Source: Anniella stebbinsi
Taxonomy: Eukaryota > Chordata > Lepidosauria > Squamata > Anniellidae
Direction of reading: 5' to 3'
DNA length: 64,000 bases
Assembly: GCA_029215795.1 (NCBI GenBank)
Contig: JARDYH010000003.1
Coordinates: forward strand, 32,737,001-32,801,000
The position numbers were made by a program, and so were the translations under genes. Shown here piece after piece: positions 50,987-62,250 of this stretch (its first letter is position 1; each line of letters begins with the position of its first letter). Below the pieces are notes generated by a model. That model was not told the origin of the DNA. It worked only from the letters and a program-made list of their open reading frames with translations, and made no database searches.

Positions 50987-51344
50987 TATTAAAGGCACAG
51001 GAGCCTGATTTAAGACATGAGGTGGCAATGCCAGGCTGGGGGCTTGTGGAAGAAATGCATATACGCTCATGGGAAGGGTCATGGTTTACCATGAAAGGGT
51101 GTGGGGAGAGTACACACACCCAGAGCTTGGGGTAAAAGTAATCACTTTACACATTTCGGGAGTACAGTTGCCACGTTTTTTCCTGGCTCTGTTCCTATTC
51201 TTTTAACTGGCTTGGGAACATGAAGGCTTTCCCATAATTTTATCTCCATGTCAGAAAAAAGCTTCACTCTGATTATTTATTTTTTGCTTGCCAAGCTGTT
51301 ATAAAAGGCACAGAACTGGGACCATGGGGTAAAAAGGCGGCAAC

Positions 51345-51430
51345 CTTCAGGCTGTAATCCTATGCACACTAAACCAAGGGGGGGGGGGGAATCCTGTTGA
51401 ACTCCAAGTAAACATGTATCGGATCATTCT
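51345..51430. mobile_element. GACTTACTT palindromic MITE, left half and G run
   Basis: GGCTGTAATCCTATGCACAC, a run of 10 G at about 51,380, then AATCCTGTTGAACTCCAAGT and AAACATGTATCGGATC. Strongly diverged. Confidence 0.45.
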
Positions 51431-51512
51431 GTAAGAATGACGGTTAACGTCTCTCAGCAAAACCATGGCTGAAAAAGGATTTTTTCTAGATCTCTCTGAA
51501 TGACATGACCAC

Positions 51513-51696
51513 GGGCCTGTTCAGACAACACACTAAGCCATGGTTAGGCCATTGACCCTTTTGCAGCAAATATGTAGTGAGTGTGTTTAAACTGTAGCCA
51601 CCATGGTTAGGAATCGTTCACACCACATGCTAAGCCATAATGTTTAGCTCAAAATGCTTAACCACCATGGCTTAGTGTATCATCTGAACTGGGCTC
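51513..51696. mobile_element. GGGCCTGTTCAGAC palindromic MITE
   Basis: The left end GGGCCTGTTCAGACAACAC and the reverse complement of the right end, AGCCCAGTTCAGATGATAC. GCTAAGCCATAATGTTTAGC forms the central hairpin. The duplication is unclear. Confidence 0.75.
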
Positions 51697-51729
51697 CATA
51701 TCATCCTACAGGTGCAGCTGTGGAGAGAC

Positions 51730-51795
51730 AGCTATAGTAGGGTACATGCTTTGCATGCAGAAGGTGCCAGATTCAATCCCTAGCATCCCCAGGGA
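51730..51795 (+). mobile_element. tRNA-derived SINE head fragment
   Basis: TATAGTAGGGTACATGCTTT and GCATGCAGAAGGTGCCAGAT, then TCAATCCCTAGCATCCC. Only the tRNA-like head is retained. Confidence 0.65.
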
Positions 51796-52261
51796 GTTGG
51801 TGGGCACAATTGGAATGTTAAGTGTCAAGGGTGCTCTCACAAAATGGCTGCCATGGGGGTTGCTTGTCAATTTACAAAATGACTGCCATGGTGGCCATGG
51901 CTGGTCACAAAATACTCATTTTCCAGAATGCAAACTGTTGAGACTAAAAGAAAATGAACTTGCTCAAGAAGGAGAGGTGGAATCCAAAACACAAAACCAC
52001 TCTTCACTTTGCAGCATGTCAGCCTCCCGGTTAAAGAAATAATAATGAGAAATAAAATAAAAACCAGGAGAGGCAAGGGGACTGGTGGGTGCCAAAAGAA
52101 GTGTCCATGGGCATCACATTGGGGACCTCAGAGGTAGAACGTGATTGGAAAGACCTCTCTCTACCTGGGACCCTGGGCGACTGTTGCCAGACAGAGTGGA
52201 CAATACTGGATTACAACACAGCATAGCAGTTACACCTTGGTTCAGCAAACATAAAGGAATA

Positions 52262-52345
52262 AAATTATTTATTGATTTATTACATTCATATACCGCCCAA
52301 TAGCCAAAGCTCTCTGGGCGGTTCACAAAAATTAAAACCATCAAC
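52262..52345 (-). mobile_element. L2-like LINE 3' tail, minus strand
   Basis: TTATTTATTGATTTATTACA, TTCATATACCGCCCAATAGC and CAAAGCTCTCTGGGCGGTTC, then ACAAAAATTAAAACC. The best-preserved example of this tail type. Confidence 0.7.
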
Positions 52346-52364
52346 GAAACAAGCAGGGCTGGAG

Positions 52365-52488
52365 AAAGTATTGCCCTCCAAATGCCATTGGACTACAAAT
52401 CCCATCACTCCTGGCCACTGGCTATGCTGGCTAGGGCTGATGGAAGTTGCAGCCCATCAACATCTAGAGGGCCACGATCCCCCAGCCC
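52365..52488. mobile_element. CTCCAGATGT palindromic MITE
   Basis: GCCCTCCAAATGCCATTGGA and CTACAAATCCCATCACTCCT face GGGCTGATGGAAGTTGCAGC and ATCTAGAGGGC, around TGGCCACTGGCTATGCTGGC. Confidence 0.7.
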
Positions 52489-53755
52489 CCCTGGCATAAA
52501 TCATCAGGTTAATCCAAGCCTCAAACAACAACAATGAATGCTTATTTGTGTAAGGAACAGGAAGGTATATTGAGGTGTTATGAACTGATCTACTTTCTTA
52601 AAGGTACTAATCCACTTCAGCCATTAGGAAGGTTCTCCTTGCTTTGTTCCCCCAAGTGCAGGTAACTACTTCAACCTCAGAAGGTACTAGGGTGGTTTCT
52701 TTGGAGAGGGAACAAAGGAACGCATAGACTCCTAGAAGAGCGGGAGGTTTCGGCTTATGAGATTTCAAGCTGCCACTGAAGCAAAACCCAAGGTAAGGAT
52801 TTTGAATGGAGATACTAGCATAGCATCTGAGGAAGTGTCTCATTCAGTTACTCATCTGAAAGTGGTCAAGCTAAATGAGATAAATTTAAAACGAGGATGA
52901 AATATAATTGCTAAATTCAGCACCTGTAGTGGTTCCGAAACTGTCTTCCCTTGATAATGCTCACAAGCGGTGCCCTACATAATCGGCAGGAAATGGTGCT
53001 AATGGGGCTGCAGCAGAGACCTCAAAGGGGTTAGGGAGTCCTTTCATCCCCAGCCAAGCTAATTCTGAAGCAGAGTGACAGCTACAGAATTAGCCAAAGA
53101 GGAGGGTGGATAGACTGCCTACCATAGGAACAGATGTACCCCCTAAAGCCTCAAAGCATGAACCCCTCCAAATTTCCCAGTCAAAACACACAGAGGAGAG
53201 GCAGAGCCAATTCTCCCCAACAGAGCTGGCCTCTGTGAAGAAATATGAATGCACTGGAAGTATGGGAAATAGTCTGAACGCACCCCAACCCTCCACTTCT
53301 CTCATAGTGCTTTCAGTCGGAGGGCTTCTAGAAGGTGTAGTGCAGCTATGCTGTCTCCCCGCCCTCCTCTTTAATGATTTCTGATGGTAAGAAAAAAGAT
53401 GGAAGAAGCAGTAAGGAAACACAGGAGGTGTTCGAGTGGAAGATGGCATTGTCTGGACTCCCCCACACCCAGTCAAATTCCAGCATGGTAAAAGCCACCC
53501 TCAGGACAAAACTCCCTCCTGATTGAATTTCAGGACAGGGCTGTCACAGGATTAGTTCGGTTTCTGTGTGTAGCCATACAGAAATCATGTGGTACAATGG
53601 TGGTAACATTCATTATTAGTCCCTTTAGCACTTATCTCCCCCTGCCACCATAACCACATCCCTTTCATGTGCTTTTCATGTGTTCCCTAAATGTGTGTGA
53701 TGTGTGAAGATTATCCAAGGCGGGCTCTGTATAGAACAGTGGCCATTATTAACAC
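52489..53755. other. No recognised feature
   Basis: Unique-looking sequence. Overlapping plus and minus frames at 53,090-53,476 cover the same bases and lack recognisable motifs. TTTAATGATTTCTGATGGTAAG next to a pyrimidine-rich patch is not enough for an exon. Confidence 0.4.
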
Positions 53756-53761
53756 AGGAAG

Positions 53762-54065
53762 AGCCGTTATGCCTCTGATACTGGAGGCAGCATATAGTCA
53801 TCAGGACTAGTAGCCATTACTAGCCTTCTCCTCCAGGAATTTGTCCAGTCCCCTTTTAAAGCCATCCAAAGTGGTGGCCATCACTACATGTTGTGGGAGT
53901 GAATTCCATAGTTTAACGATGCCCGGTGTGAAGAAGTATTCCTTTTGTCTGTTCTGAATCTCCCACCCAGCAGCTTCATGGGATGACCCCGGGTTCTAGT
54001 ATGGTGAGAGGAGAAAAATGTCCCCCTATCTACTTTCTCCACACCATTGTGTAAAGATATCCTAA
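53762..54065 (-). mobile_element. CR1 LINE 3' region with ORF2 remnant
   Basis: The plus strand has CTGGAGGCAGCATATAGTCA, CCAGGAATTTGTCCAGTCCC, AGTGGTGGCCATCACTACAT and CTCCCACCCAGCAGCTTCAT. The minus strand reads TRTRGHPMKLLGGRFRTDKR, the CR1 ORF2 C-terminal stretch. The copy lacks the terminal CTTATGTT end. Confidence 0.8.
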
Positions 54066-54823
54066 GACTCCACATTCCTAAGCATACTTGCTTCCAAGAA
54101 GAACTTACTTGGAAGCAAGAACTTAAGCTTTGAGCCTTATGTGTGTATGCATGTGTACATTCACATGCACACATTTGCAGATGCCGATATATGCACATCC
54201 ACAATTTTGTCTCCAGATTCAGGAATCACCATTGCAGCTTGCAACAGAGGTTGTTAAGCTTCTGCAAGTCTGCCGTGTGTTAGCTGGAGCAAGAACACCG
54301 ATCGTTTCTGTGCACAGTGAAGGAGTCAGGGGAGTGGAAGGGAAATTCAGGTCACTAGTCCTAATCGCACGCACTTATTTCTTTTCCAGCAGCAAACACA
54401 AGAGATAAAAGACAGAAAGAAATGTAGAGTTCTTCAAGAAATAATGTTGCTGCCAGTGGTTTGAAGAAGGGCTCACAGCTTAACCCACAACACGCTTAAG
54501 TGGAAGTAGGCCCCTGTATTTCAATGGTGTTTGCTTTCAGGTAAGTGTGCTTCATATTGCAGCTTTGGACTATGTGTTCCCAAGCTACTGAAAGGGTTAT
54601 CATACAGCAGGTAACCTGTGCTCCACCTATTCCCTATAACCTGTACAGTAACTAAGCCAAAGTACATGTAACTAAATACTTATAACTTCCCTGTTTACCA
54701 CCACCTTTACTTCCCACTCTTTCCTCACTTGTCACCTTTCTTTCAGTATGTAAGGCCCATGGGGCAGGAGCCTGGCTTCTCAACATTTGTAAAACATAAT
54801 GTACATTACACTTTGTTTTTTTC

Positions 54824-54851
54824 AAATAAATAAATAAATAAATAAATAAAT
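54824..54851. repeat. (AAAT)n microsatellite
   Basis: Six to seven AAAT units. Confidence 0.95.
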
Positions 54852-55084
54852 GACAGAATGGAAGAAATGGTTTGTATCTACTGCTGGATCTTGTACCTAG
54901 AGCAGGAATGGGCAGTCGGACCCTGTCTCCCCCACACCCATAACAAACTACTTCAGGACCAGGCCCTCAGCCAAAATACCACCGCTATTGAGGAGAATCC
55001 ATGCCACAGGGTGAAGAAATTGCCCATTCATGCCCTAAAGGAGCTTTCTCAAATTGACACCCCCATATGTGTTGGAATACAATC

Positions 55085-55330
55085 AGGGGTGATGGCAGGG
55101 GTAGCCATGGTTGGGCACCTGCCAACACAACAGCAGGGGCCCACTGATAAAAGCCCCCTGGAGTTGCTCCCCTTCTTCACCATTGCAACCTACTTGTTCA
55201 CCTTCCTCTTGTTCTGGCCAAGAAAAAGATTGTGGGGAGCAGGAGGTGTAGCAGATGCCACTGCCTACTTGCTCACTGGCTCTCTGCCAGTCAAGCAAGT
55301 GGCAGAGGATGAGGATGGTGAGAAGGTAGA
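55085..55330 (+). repeat. Interspersed repeat shared with 17.3-17.6 kb
   Basis: GGCAGGGGTAGCCATGGTTG, GGGCCCACTGATAAAAGCCC, CTTCTTCACCATTGCAACCT and GCTCACTGGCTCTCTGCCAG. This copy, plus flanking SINE and unique sequence, forms a chance 238-codon open frame. Confidence 0.6.
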
Positions 55331-55439
55331 GTCACTTGCCAAGAGTTCTCAAAAACTTGGACCTGGCATTGACTGCATTTCTCATCATCCTATGCAAGGA
55401 GCTGTAGTCCAACACATATGGAAGGTACAGCAAGTTATG

Positions 55440-55632
55440 ACCATAGGAAGCTGCCATATACTGAGAGAGACCATTGGTTCATCTAGCCCAGTCTTGTCAA
55501 CACTGACTGGCTGTGACTCTTCAGGGTTTCAAGCAGAGGCTTTTCCTGCCCTACTTGGAAATGCTGGTGATTGAACTTGAGACCTTCTGTATGCAAAGCA
55601 TGTGCTCTACTGCTGAGCTATAACCCCCTAGC
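55440..55632 (-). mobile_element. tRNA-derived SINE, nearly complete
   Basis: ACCATAGGAAGCTGCCATAT, GAGAGACCATTGGTTCATCT, CTTCAGGGTTTCAAGCAGAG, TTGAGACCTTCTGTATGCAA and GTGCTCTACTGCTGAGCTAT. The minus strand starts with the tRNA-like head GGGGGTTATAGCTCAGCAG. Confidence 0.85.
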
Positions 55633-56023
55633 AGGTTGTGGGAGGCTGCCCTGAAACATACTGTTATGGAACTGAATGGAGGTGGTAACACAGGGATATA
55701 TTTCCTAGAAGTTATTGCTGAAACAGCACTATGTTCTGGCACAAATAGTCCTTGCGTTCACACTGCATCTGAAGCACAGAGAAGAAAATTCAGTCCTGGA
55801 AGGTCAAAGAGAGCACAGATATATATATTTCTTTTTTAACATTGCCATACATTTCAGTCTTTATTTTTAAGATCGTCAACGATTCTTCAGCAGAACAGCA
55901 GCTTCTCTCTCTCCCTCTCTCCCCCCTCTTTCTCGTGTTCCAGATAAATATCCAAAAACTGAGCCGAACGTTTACCATTTCCTGTAAATCAGAGTAAACA
56001 AATAGAGGCTGCATATGTGCATA

Positions 56024-56211
56024 TCACCCTGTTCAGATAACACACTAAGCCACAGTGGTTAAGCATTTTGAGCTAAACATTATGGCTTAGCATGTTGTGT
56101 GAACCATTCCTAACCCTGGTGGCTACATAAACACAGTTTAAACACACTCACTAATCATTTGCTGCAAAGGGGTTAGTGGCCTAACTATGGCGTGTCAACT
56201 AAATAGGCCCA
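56024..56211. mobile_element. GGGCCTGTTCAGAC palindromic MITE, ATA flanks
   Basis: The left end CACCCTGTTCAGATAACAC and the reverse complement of the right end, TGGGCCTATTTAGTTGAC. GCTAAACATTATGGCTTAGC is the central hairpin. ATA can be placed on both sides, with some freedom in setting the ends. Confidence 0.7.
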
Positions 56212-58095
56212 ATATACAACATACCTTATATGTCACATTTTCTTCTCCCCTCGATATATATAGTAAAAAAATGGATGCCATATGCAATATGTAAGGAAAA
56301 CTAAGAACAAGATTCCACAACCACAAATCTATGATCCTTACCAAAAACCTGGAGCAGCCTGTCATAAGACATTTCAACCCCCCGCCCATTGTCACTCTGA
56401 TTTACAGTTGCTTCCAATAGAACAAACAAAAGACACTGAAGTACTTGAGAAAAAGGGAAACTTCTGGAACTACAGACTCAGAACTCTTAGTCCAAATGGC
56501 CTTAAACTGGAGGACAATTCATAAACATTATGCCAGTTATACCTCTGCTTTTTTCTCCTAAGGAATTTTCATCTCCAGAGATTCCAAACTGCCACTCCTG
56601 GTATCCATTTAACAGCACAGCTACTGATGAGGGTGGAAACCAAAACATTATACTCCATTGTTAGACTTTCTAGCTTTTATACTCTGTGATTTGAATTGAG
56701 TTCCAAGACCCCCTCCCAGTCTTACTTCTGCTCTCAGATTGAATGGAAGAGCACATAATTTCTTAGGCAGTCTATGTGTGTGTGTGCGTGATGCCTACTG
56801 CTTCGAGGTTATAGAATGTGGGGCAAGCGAAGGGAGGGGAGAACAAGAGGGGGGAAATCGGTTAGTGACAGTTGGTGAGGGAAAACTGAAGAGAGACCTG
56901 AGGGAGAAGATGAAGAAAAGAGAGAAAATAAAATGGAAAAACTAGAGCTCAAAAAGGAGTGGATTCAGATAACAGAAATGGATAGACTCAACGTTCAAAA
57001 AGTGACAGATGACTGACACATTATCGTGTAACCAACAGTGGTTTGGGCTGGTCCCATCTGCGATTTGGTTTACACGTTGTTATCAGTTTTATATCCATGT
57101 TAAAGAAATATTGTTTATACCAATTAGAGTCTATTGCCTCTCATCCATATTGGATAACTGTCTACATTACAGTTTCCCTATAATTTCAGGAGGGTTAGCT
57201 GTGTTAGTCTGTTGCAGAAAAAGCAGCAAAGAGTCTTGTCATGCCTTAAGAATTGTCAGTGAAATCCTGTTCATGTCTACACAGAATTCATCAATCCTTG
57301 GGTTAATTTCAACAAGGCTTTCACTTGTAAATCTATGGTGAAGTCCTCTTCATCAGTTGCATTTTCCTATAGGATGTCTCCTATAGGAGACATCTACCAC
57401 CACTTCCATTATACTTTTGTCAGGATTTAGTCTGCATTTTCCTTATGTAATCTATTCCTTCCTTTCCCCCCTACATTGAATGTCTGTTACATTGTTCCCT
57501 TTGCTGCTAAGGTTGCCAACTACTCAAAAAAAAAGAAAAAAGAAAAAAAAGGACCCAGTTTAAAACCAGTTTACTAGGAATTAAGCAAGTGAAACCTTTC
57601 AAGGCATGGAAATAAACATGATCATTCCCTCTATTTCTGATATTGAGGCTGGAGCGCCAATGTTTTATTTAGCCAAAACAGCACCATACATGCAAAAGAG
57701 GGAGGTATCGTTAGACTTGGGGAAAACCCAAGGGTTGATGAATTACCTAACATCTTTAGGAAAAACTTTTCATCCAACAATGATTGTAGAATCAGGGTTA
57801 AGCAAGTCATTGGACTGTACTTTGTGACACTGGAGCAATTTAACCCCTTCTGTGGTGGTTTTAAGCATAACCATGACTCAGACAGTGCACAGTGATTTAC
57901 TCTATGACTTATGCAGATGCGATGGGGAAGATGCATGTTAATTTCACACCAAAACGAATTGAATGTATGGCAAAGAGCCAGTGCAGACAGAAATCTAGCT
58001 GTGCATAAGGTAGGGAAGGGCCAATTTGCTGAACTCCAGGCACTGCATAGATTTCTTCCAATTCCCCAAAATTAGTGAATAGGCAGAATCCAACA
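56212..58095. other. Mostly unannotated; one 73-codon frame of note
   Basis: Unique-looking sequence. The plus-strand frame at 57,606-57,827 has a protein-like composition (one stretch reads GLMNYLTSLGKTFHPTMIVE), but I recognise no family and see no splice or start evidence. CTATAGGATGTCTCCTATAGG near 57,368 is a perfect short palindrome-like repeat. Confidence 0.35.
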
Positions 58096-58105
58096 GGGTG
58101 TTTGT

Positions 58106-58425
58106 TAGGCTGACCAGATAAAATCCAGGTCAGGGCTCATGTAACTTTAACAGTTGTAGAGAAAAGGGAATTTCAGCCAGAGTCATTTGTATACAATTAG
58201 TTCCTGGTGAAATTCCCTCTTCATCACAGCAATTAAAGGTGCAGGCACTATACTAGAGTGACCATATACTAAAGAAGGCAGGCCCCCTGCAACTTTAACT
58301 GTTGTGGTGAAGAGGGAATTTCACCAGGAACTAATTGCATACAAATGACACGGGCTGAAATTCCCTTTTCTCTACAACTGTTAAAGTTACATGAGCCCTG
58401 ACGTGGATTTTATCTGGTCACCCTA
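58106..58425 (-). mobile_element. Dimeric hAT-like MITE, 8-bp GTGTTTGT duplication
   Basis: The ends TAGGCTGACC and GGTCACCCTA are flanked by GTGTTTGT exactly. The centre GCACTATACTAGAGTGACC sets orientation. 320 bp, typical of the family. Confidence 0.92.
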
Positions 58426-58479
58426 GTGTTTGTGCCCCTGCTGATTCTCTTAAATTTCTTAAATGCCCCATTTAAAAAT

Positions 58480-58600
58480 GTCTCTTTAGGGTGTTGTATA
58501 ATTTAAAACATGATAAATACAATAAAACAAAAACCAGCTCAATTAAAACAACAAACATATCACAGCAAATACAGTGAAATACAACATGGATTACAAAAGC
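58480..58600 (-). mobile_element. Possible L2-like LINE 3' tail
   Basis: GTGTTGTATAATTTAAAACA then A-rich sequence with AATACAATAAAACAAAAACC and TTAAAACAACAAAC. Similar in style to other minus-strand tails here, but without the GGGCGGT motif. Confidence 0.35.
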
Positions 58601-59234
58601 CAAAAACAGAGACAGGATCCTAGCTTGTTTCCCTAAACCATAGTTAATACTAACCACTGTTCTTGGGTTGGATAGAACAGCTGTATTCACATAACACACT
58701 ACCCTTTGGTTTAGCCTGATGTGCATGAGCTGGAACAAGCGTGAGCAAGCCTCATGGGCTCAGTTTCAAAATAAACTAGCATTAAACCATGGATAATAAA
58801 GTTGGCTTGTTATTTTTTTTATAAACCCCTGTCTTTGGTCTCTATGACATAAGAAATTGGAAATCAGGGATGTCAAAACAAAAGTTCAGGGGGGCGTACT
58901 ACCAATTTAGTGCCCTGGTAAAACTCTGAAACTGTTTGGTAAAACGAAATTAGGAAAGGAGCTATGTTACAAAACCTTTTCTCCTCAGATTACTGTGTCA
59001 ATTTCGCAATGTTTTGGTTGAATTACAGTTTCTCAGCAGCTCTAGTATAACCAAGTTCACAAGGAAAAGCATTCTTTCTTTTTAGATGATGTTCACATAT
59101 GTTGTAGGCACTCTTAGTAGAATCTCTCTCTTCTAAGATGGCACCTTAAACTGCAGTTTTATAAGTATTCATAATAAAAATAGCTAACCCTTTTTTATAT
59201 AAAAAAATCTGCTACCTGATGAAACAATTGTTTG

Positions 59235-59345
59235 TTTATTATTAATTAATTAAAAACATTTTATCCCATTGTTCCTTGAAAAGAATTCAAGGTGGCTAAC
59301 CAATTGCCTATTGAACAACAACAACAACAACAACCACAACAACTC
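59235..59345 (-). mobile_element. L2-like LINE 3' tail with (CAA)n
   Basis: TTATTATTAATTAATTAAAA, TTTTATCCCATTGTTCCTTG and TCAAGGTGGCTAACC, followed by an AACAACAAC run at about 59,315-59,342. Confidence 0.5.
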
Positions 59346-59454
59346 CATTTTAAAAACACACATACACCCCCGCTAAAAATGAAGAACAGGAGAACTTAAA
59401 ATAGTAGTCAAAGTAGTTAAACAATTTAAACAGCTTCCAACAGAATTAAAACAC

Positions 59455-59500
59455 TATGGTGCAATCCTATGCATGTCTAGGCAGAAAAAAGTCCTACAAC
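59455..59500. repeat. GACTTACTT MITE terminus fragment
   Basis: GGTGCAATCCTATGCATGTC and TAGGCAGAAAAAAGTCC are the terminal part of the family. Confidence 0.5.
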
Positions 59501-59714
59501 TCCCAGCATGCCCCAGCTAGTCAAAAGTCTTCCTAAAATGAAAGATATTTACAATGTAACAATAGGACATTAAAGAGGAAGCAAGGCAGGCTGCCCTTGG
59601 AATGGAGTTCTAACCCCTGTGTGCTTTTGAAATGCCCTCTGTGTATATAGTTCCTGAAAGACAACTAGTCTCAATCAGATGTATTTCTGAGCTCATTGGG
59701 ACAAGCAAGAGCAG

Positions 59715-59815
59715 GAGCAGGCAACCAGTTGCCTCCAGACATTTTGGACTACAACTTCCACAATCTCTGACCATTGGAAGTGGTAGTCCAAAACATCTGC
59801 AGGGCACCAGGTTAC
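59715..59815. mobile_element. CTCCAGATGT palindromic MITE, complete hairpin
   Basis: GGCAACCAGTTGCCTCCAGA and GGACTACAACTTCCACAATC face GAAGTGGTAGTCCAAAACAT and CTGCAGGGCACCAGGTTACC. A short complete copy. Confidence 0.7.
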
Positions 59816-59954
59816 CTGCCCCTGCACAAGAGTGTGTCTGTTGTCGATCTTAATAAGCAGGTAGACAATAGGGTAGTTTTTTAAAAAAATGCCTCTTGTA
59901 TATTGTCCTAGGATGGAGGACAAGTTAAAAATACTTTGGATAAATAAATAATAA

Positions 59955-60005
59955 ATACACTGAGCTCACTTCTGAGTGGACATTTATAGGATTGCACTGT
60001 AAATG
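59955..60005. repeat. GACTTACTT MITE right-end fragment
   Basis: CTGAGCTCACTTCTGAGTGG then ACATTTATAGGATTGCACTG, directly after a TAAATAAATAATAAAT tail. Confidence 0.55.
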
Positions 60006-60594
60006 TTGCAATCATAGAACATGTTCTGTTTAGGATTTAAAATCAATGGCTTTAAATAAAAATAAAATAAAGATTTTCAGGGTACCAGATCCCATGGAAA
60101 TGGCAATAACATATAACTGACCCCTTCTATAGTAAATGAAAGAATGCGTATTTAATTTCCTGTGCCAAATATTGGAGTGTAAAATTCTGCTCTCCTTCCC
60201 CAAAGGCCTGTTGAGAGATTTCAGACATAACCTTCAGCCTATATAAACACACAACGCTCCCTTAAATTGATGCCAGTGCTCTGACTCAGTAGCAGAGTGA
60301 CTGATCTAGACCCAAGATTTCTGCTAGGCAATGCAGCCTGGCATTCCCAACCTCTAGAGAGGAATGTCCAGGACCAGCTCTACCATTAGAGTGAGCTGAT
60401 CAGTTACAGTGACAGAAGCTGGGGGACAGTGGTGGCAGCCTTTCAGCTGTTCCTCCTCAACTCCTCAACAGTTCCCCCTATTTGAGGACAGAAATGTGTA
60501 TGCCACAGAACCTCTTCTGGGGCCCTTAAACTAGTCTGCTGCTTCTGGTGTTGTAGAGGACACTATCCCATCACCAGTGTTGAGGCAAGATTCA

Positions 60595-61105
60595 ATAATG
60601 TAGTGATGGCCACCAATTTATGTAGTGATGCCCACCAATTTGGTTGGCTTTAAAAGGGGATTGGACAAATTCATGGAGAAGGCTATCAATGGCTACTAGT
60701 CCAGATGGCTATATGCTATCTCCAGAATGCTGAACTAGATTAGGCTGACCAGATAAAATCCAGGTCAGAGCTCATGTAACTTTAACAGTTGTAGAGAAAA
60801 GGGAATTTCAGCCAGTGTCATTTGTATGCAATTAGTTCCTGGTGAAATTCCCTCCTCATCACAACAAGTTGCAGGGGCCCTGCCTTGTTTTGTATATGGT
60901 CACTCTAGTATAGTGCCTGTAACTTTAACTGTTGTGATGAAGAGGAATTTCACCAGGAACTAATTGCATACAAATGACACTGGCTGAAATTCCCTTTTCT
61001 CTACAACTGTTAAAGTTACATGAGCCCTGACCTGGATTTTATCTGGTCAGACTAAACTAGATGGACCCTTAGTCTGATCAGCATGACTCTTCTTATGTTC
61101 TTAAC
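60595..61105 (+). mobile_element. CR1 LINE 3' end split by a dimer MITE
   Basis: TGATGCCCACCAATTTGGTT, TTTAAAAGGGGATTGGACAA and GAATGCTGAACTAGAT lie left of the insertion. GGACCCTTAGTCTGATCAGC and CATGACTCTTCTTATGTTCT lie to the right. A TGTAGTGATGGCCACCAATT block is duplicated at the left edge. Removing the MITE gives CTGAACTAGATGGACCC, the usual CR1 order. Confidence 0.85.
60741..61054 (+). mobile_element. Dimeric hAT-like MITE, 8-bp AACTAGAT duplication
   Basis: The ends TAGGCTGACC and GGTCAGACTA are flanked by AACTAGAT exactly. The centre TATGGTCACTCTAGTATAGT puts the complete unit on the left, as at 15.4 and 24.2 kb. Inserted in a CR1 copy, so its boundaries are independently confirmed. 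Confidence 0.93.
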
Positions 61106-61127
61106 TGTCAGTCTGCCTGGCTTCTGT

Positions 61128-61262
61128 GAATTTTATTTATTTATCTATTTATTTTATATCCCGCCTTTCCACCCCAAAATGGTGCTCAAGATGTTTAACA
61201 ATAAGATCCAGATTAAAAAACATCTTAATTAAAACATAATATTAAAACAAATGTGTTAAAAA
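61128..61262 (-). mobile_element. L2-like LINE 3' tail, minus strand
   Basis: ATTTATTTATCTATTTATTT, TATATCCCGCCTTTCCACCC and then A-rich CATCTTAATTAAAACATAAT sequence. Confidence 0.55.
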
Positions 61263-61834
61263 CACAATTAACACAATTAGAACATATGAAATGGGGAAGG
61301 GGCACCATCTTTTCCTTCATGTCAGGCAGCAAAACATCTGCGACTGGCCCTAGGGATGTCTTCTTTTCCTATGTACAATATCATTATGATGACCTCCTGA
61401 TACTCAACATATCCCTTCAGCTTTGGTAGGGCTTGCCCACTAAGAATGGATGCTATTTCATGGACAACCAAAGCCAACTAGAGATATTATCCAAATAGAG
61501 AGACCCCACCCTATTTGGGCTGGAGTGGCAATAGCCGTGGTTTTTTAATCAAAGGGGGAGAAAAGGAAGATTATAATCTGGCAGAGAAAGAGAGAGAAAG
61601 GGCGAGAGACAGAAAAACATGTTTTGGGAGTTGGCTGGCAACAAGGCTTAGAATTTGGCGACATGATGTGCCACAGGGATGAAATACTAACTCAAGAAGG
61701 AAGTCCCACAGATTCCATGTTCACTTGTTTACTCTGTATCATTGTGAACAGACTGCCATTTCAGGAATTTAAGCCACCATGTTATGTGAAATTGTGGCGC
61801 CTTGTGTTATGCGCTGTTTGAAGGGTTGCCAGAG

Positions 61835-62250
61835 GGCAGTCCTCTATTTGAAGGGTTGCCCAGTCCAAGTCCATTTGAAAGAAAAAGAACAGTAATAAGG
61901 GAGAGCCAAGCCAGATCTACATCTCATGTCATATCGATGAGATGCCCTCATGGTGCCCTCATAGCGCTCTCAATCACATCTGTTGTGGTATTTTGATAAT
62001 GTGGAATAAAAAATGGGAGATTACACTAGAAAAGCTGTATATGGAGTTTGTAATGTGCCCCAACAGTTATCTGTGCACTTCAGTAGTGATAAAAAGCACT
62101 AGTGTAGACCTAGTCCCAGAAGAGGCCTTGAAGTCACTTATCCACAGTGAGCACCTGGACTGCAGAATGAACAGGCAGGCACCTGGTCCCAATTTTCCCA
62201 GAATCCCCATGCTGGTGAGATGGATTGTATTTCTATTTAAATTATAGCAC
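61835..62250 (+). repeat. Interspersed repeat split by a MITE
   Basis: GGCAGTCCTCTATTTGAAGG, AATAAGGGAGAGCCA, AGAAGAGGCCTTGAAGTCAC and TTTAAATTATAGCAC follow the uninterrupted copy at 13,636-13,850. An extra GTTGCCAGAGGGCAGTCCTC/GTTGCCCAGTCC duplication is present near the left edge. Confidence 0.65.
61909..62115. mobile_element. GCCAGATCTACAT-ended MITE, 3-bp CCA duplication
   Basis: The left end AGCCAGATCTACATC and the reverse complement of the right end, GACTAGGTCTACACTAG, match imperfectly, with CCA on both sides. The target copy at 13.7 kb has a single CCA at the same place, which independently defines the insertion. Same family as 13,358-13,586, in reverse. Confidence 0.8.

Noticed and set aside
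54858..55574. 238-codon open frame, longest on the plus strand
   Set aside because: It runs across unique sequence, an unrelated interspersed repeat and a minus-strand SINE. No domain is recognisable.
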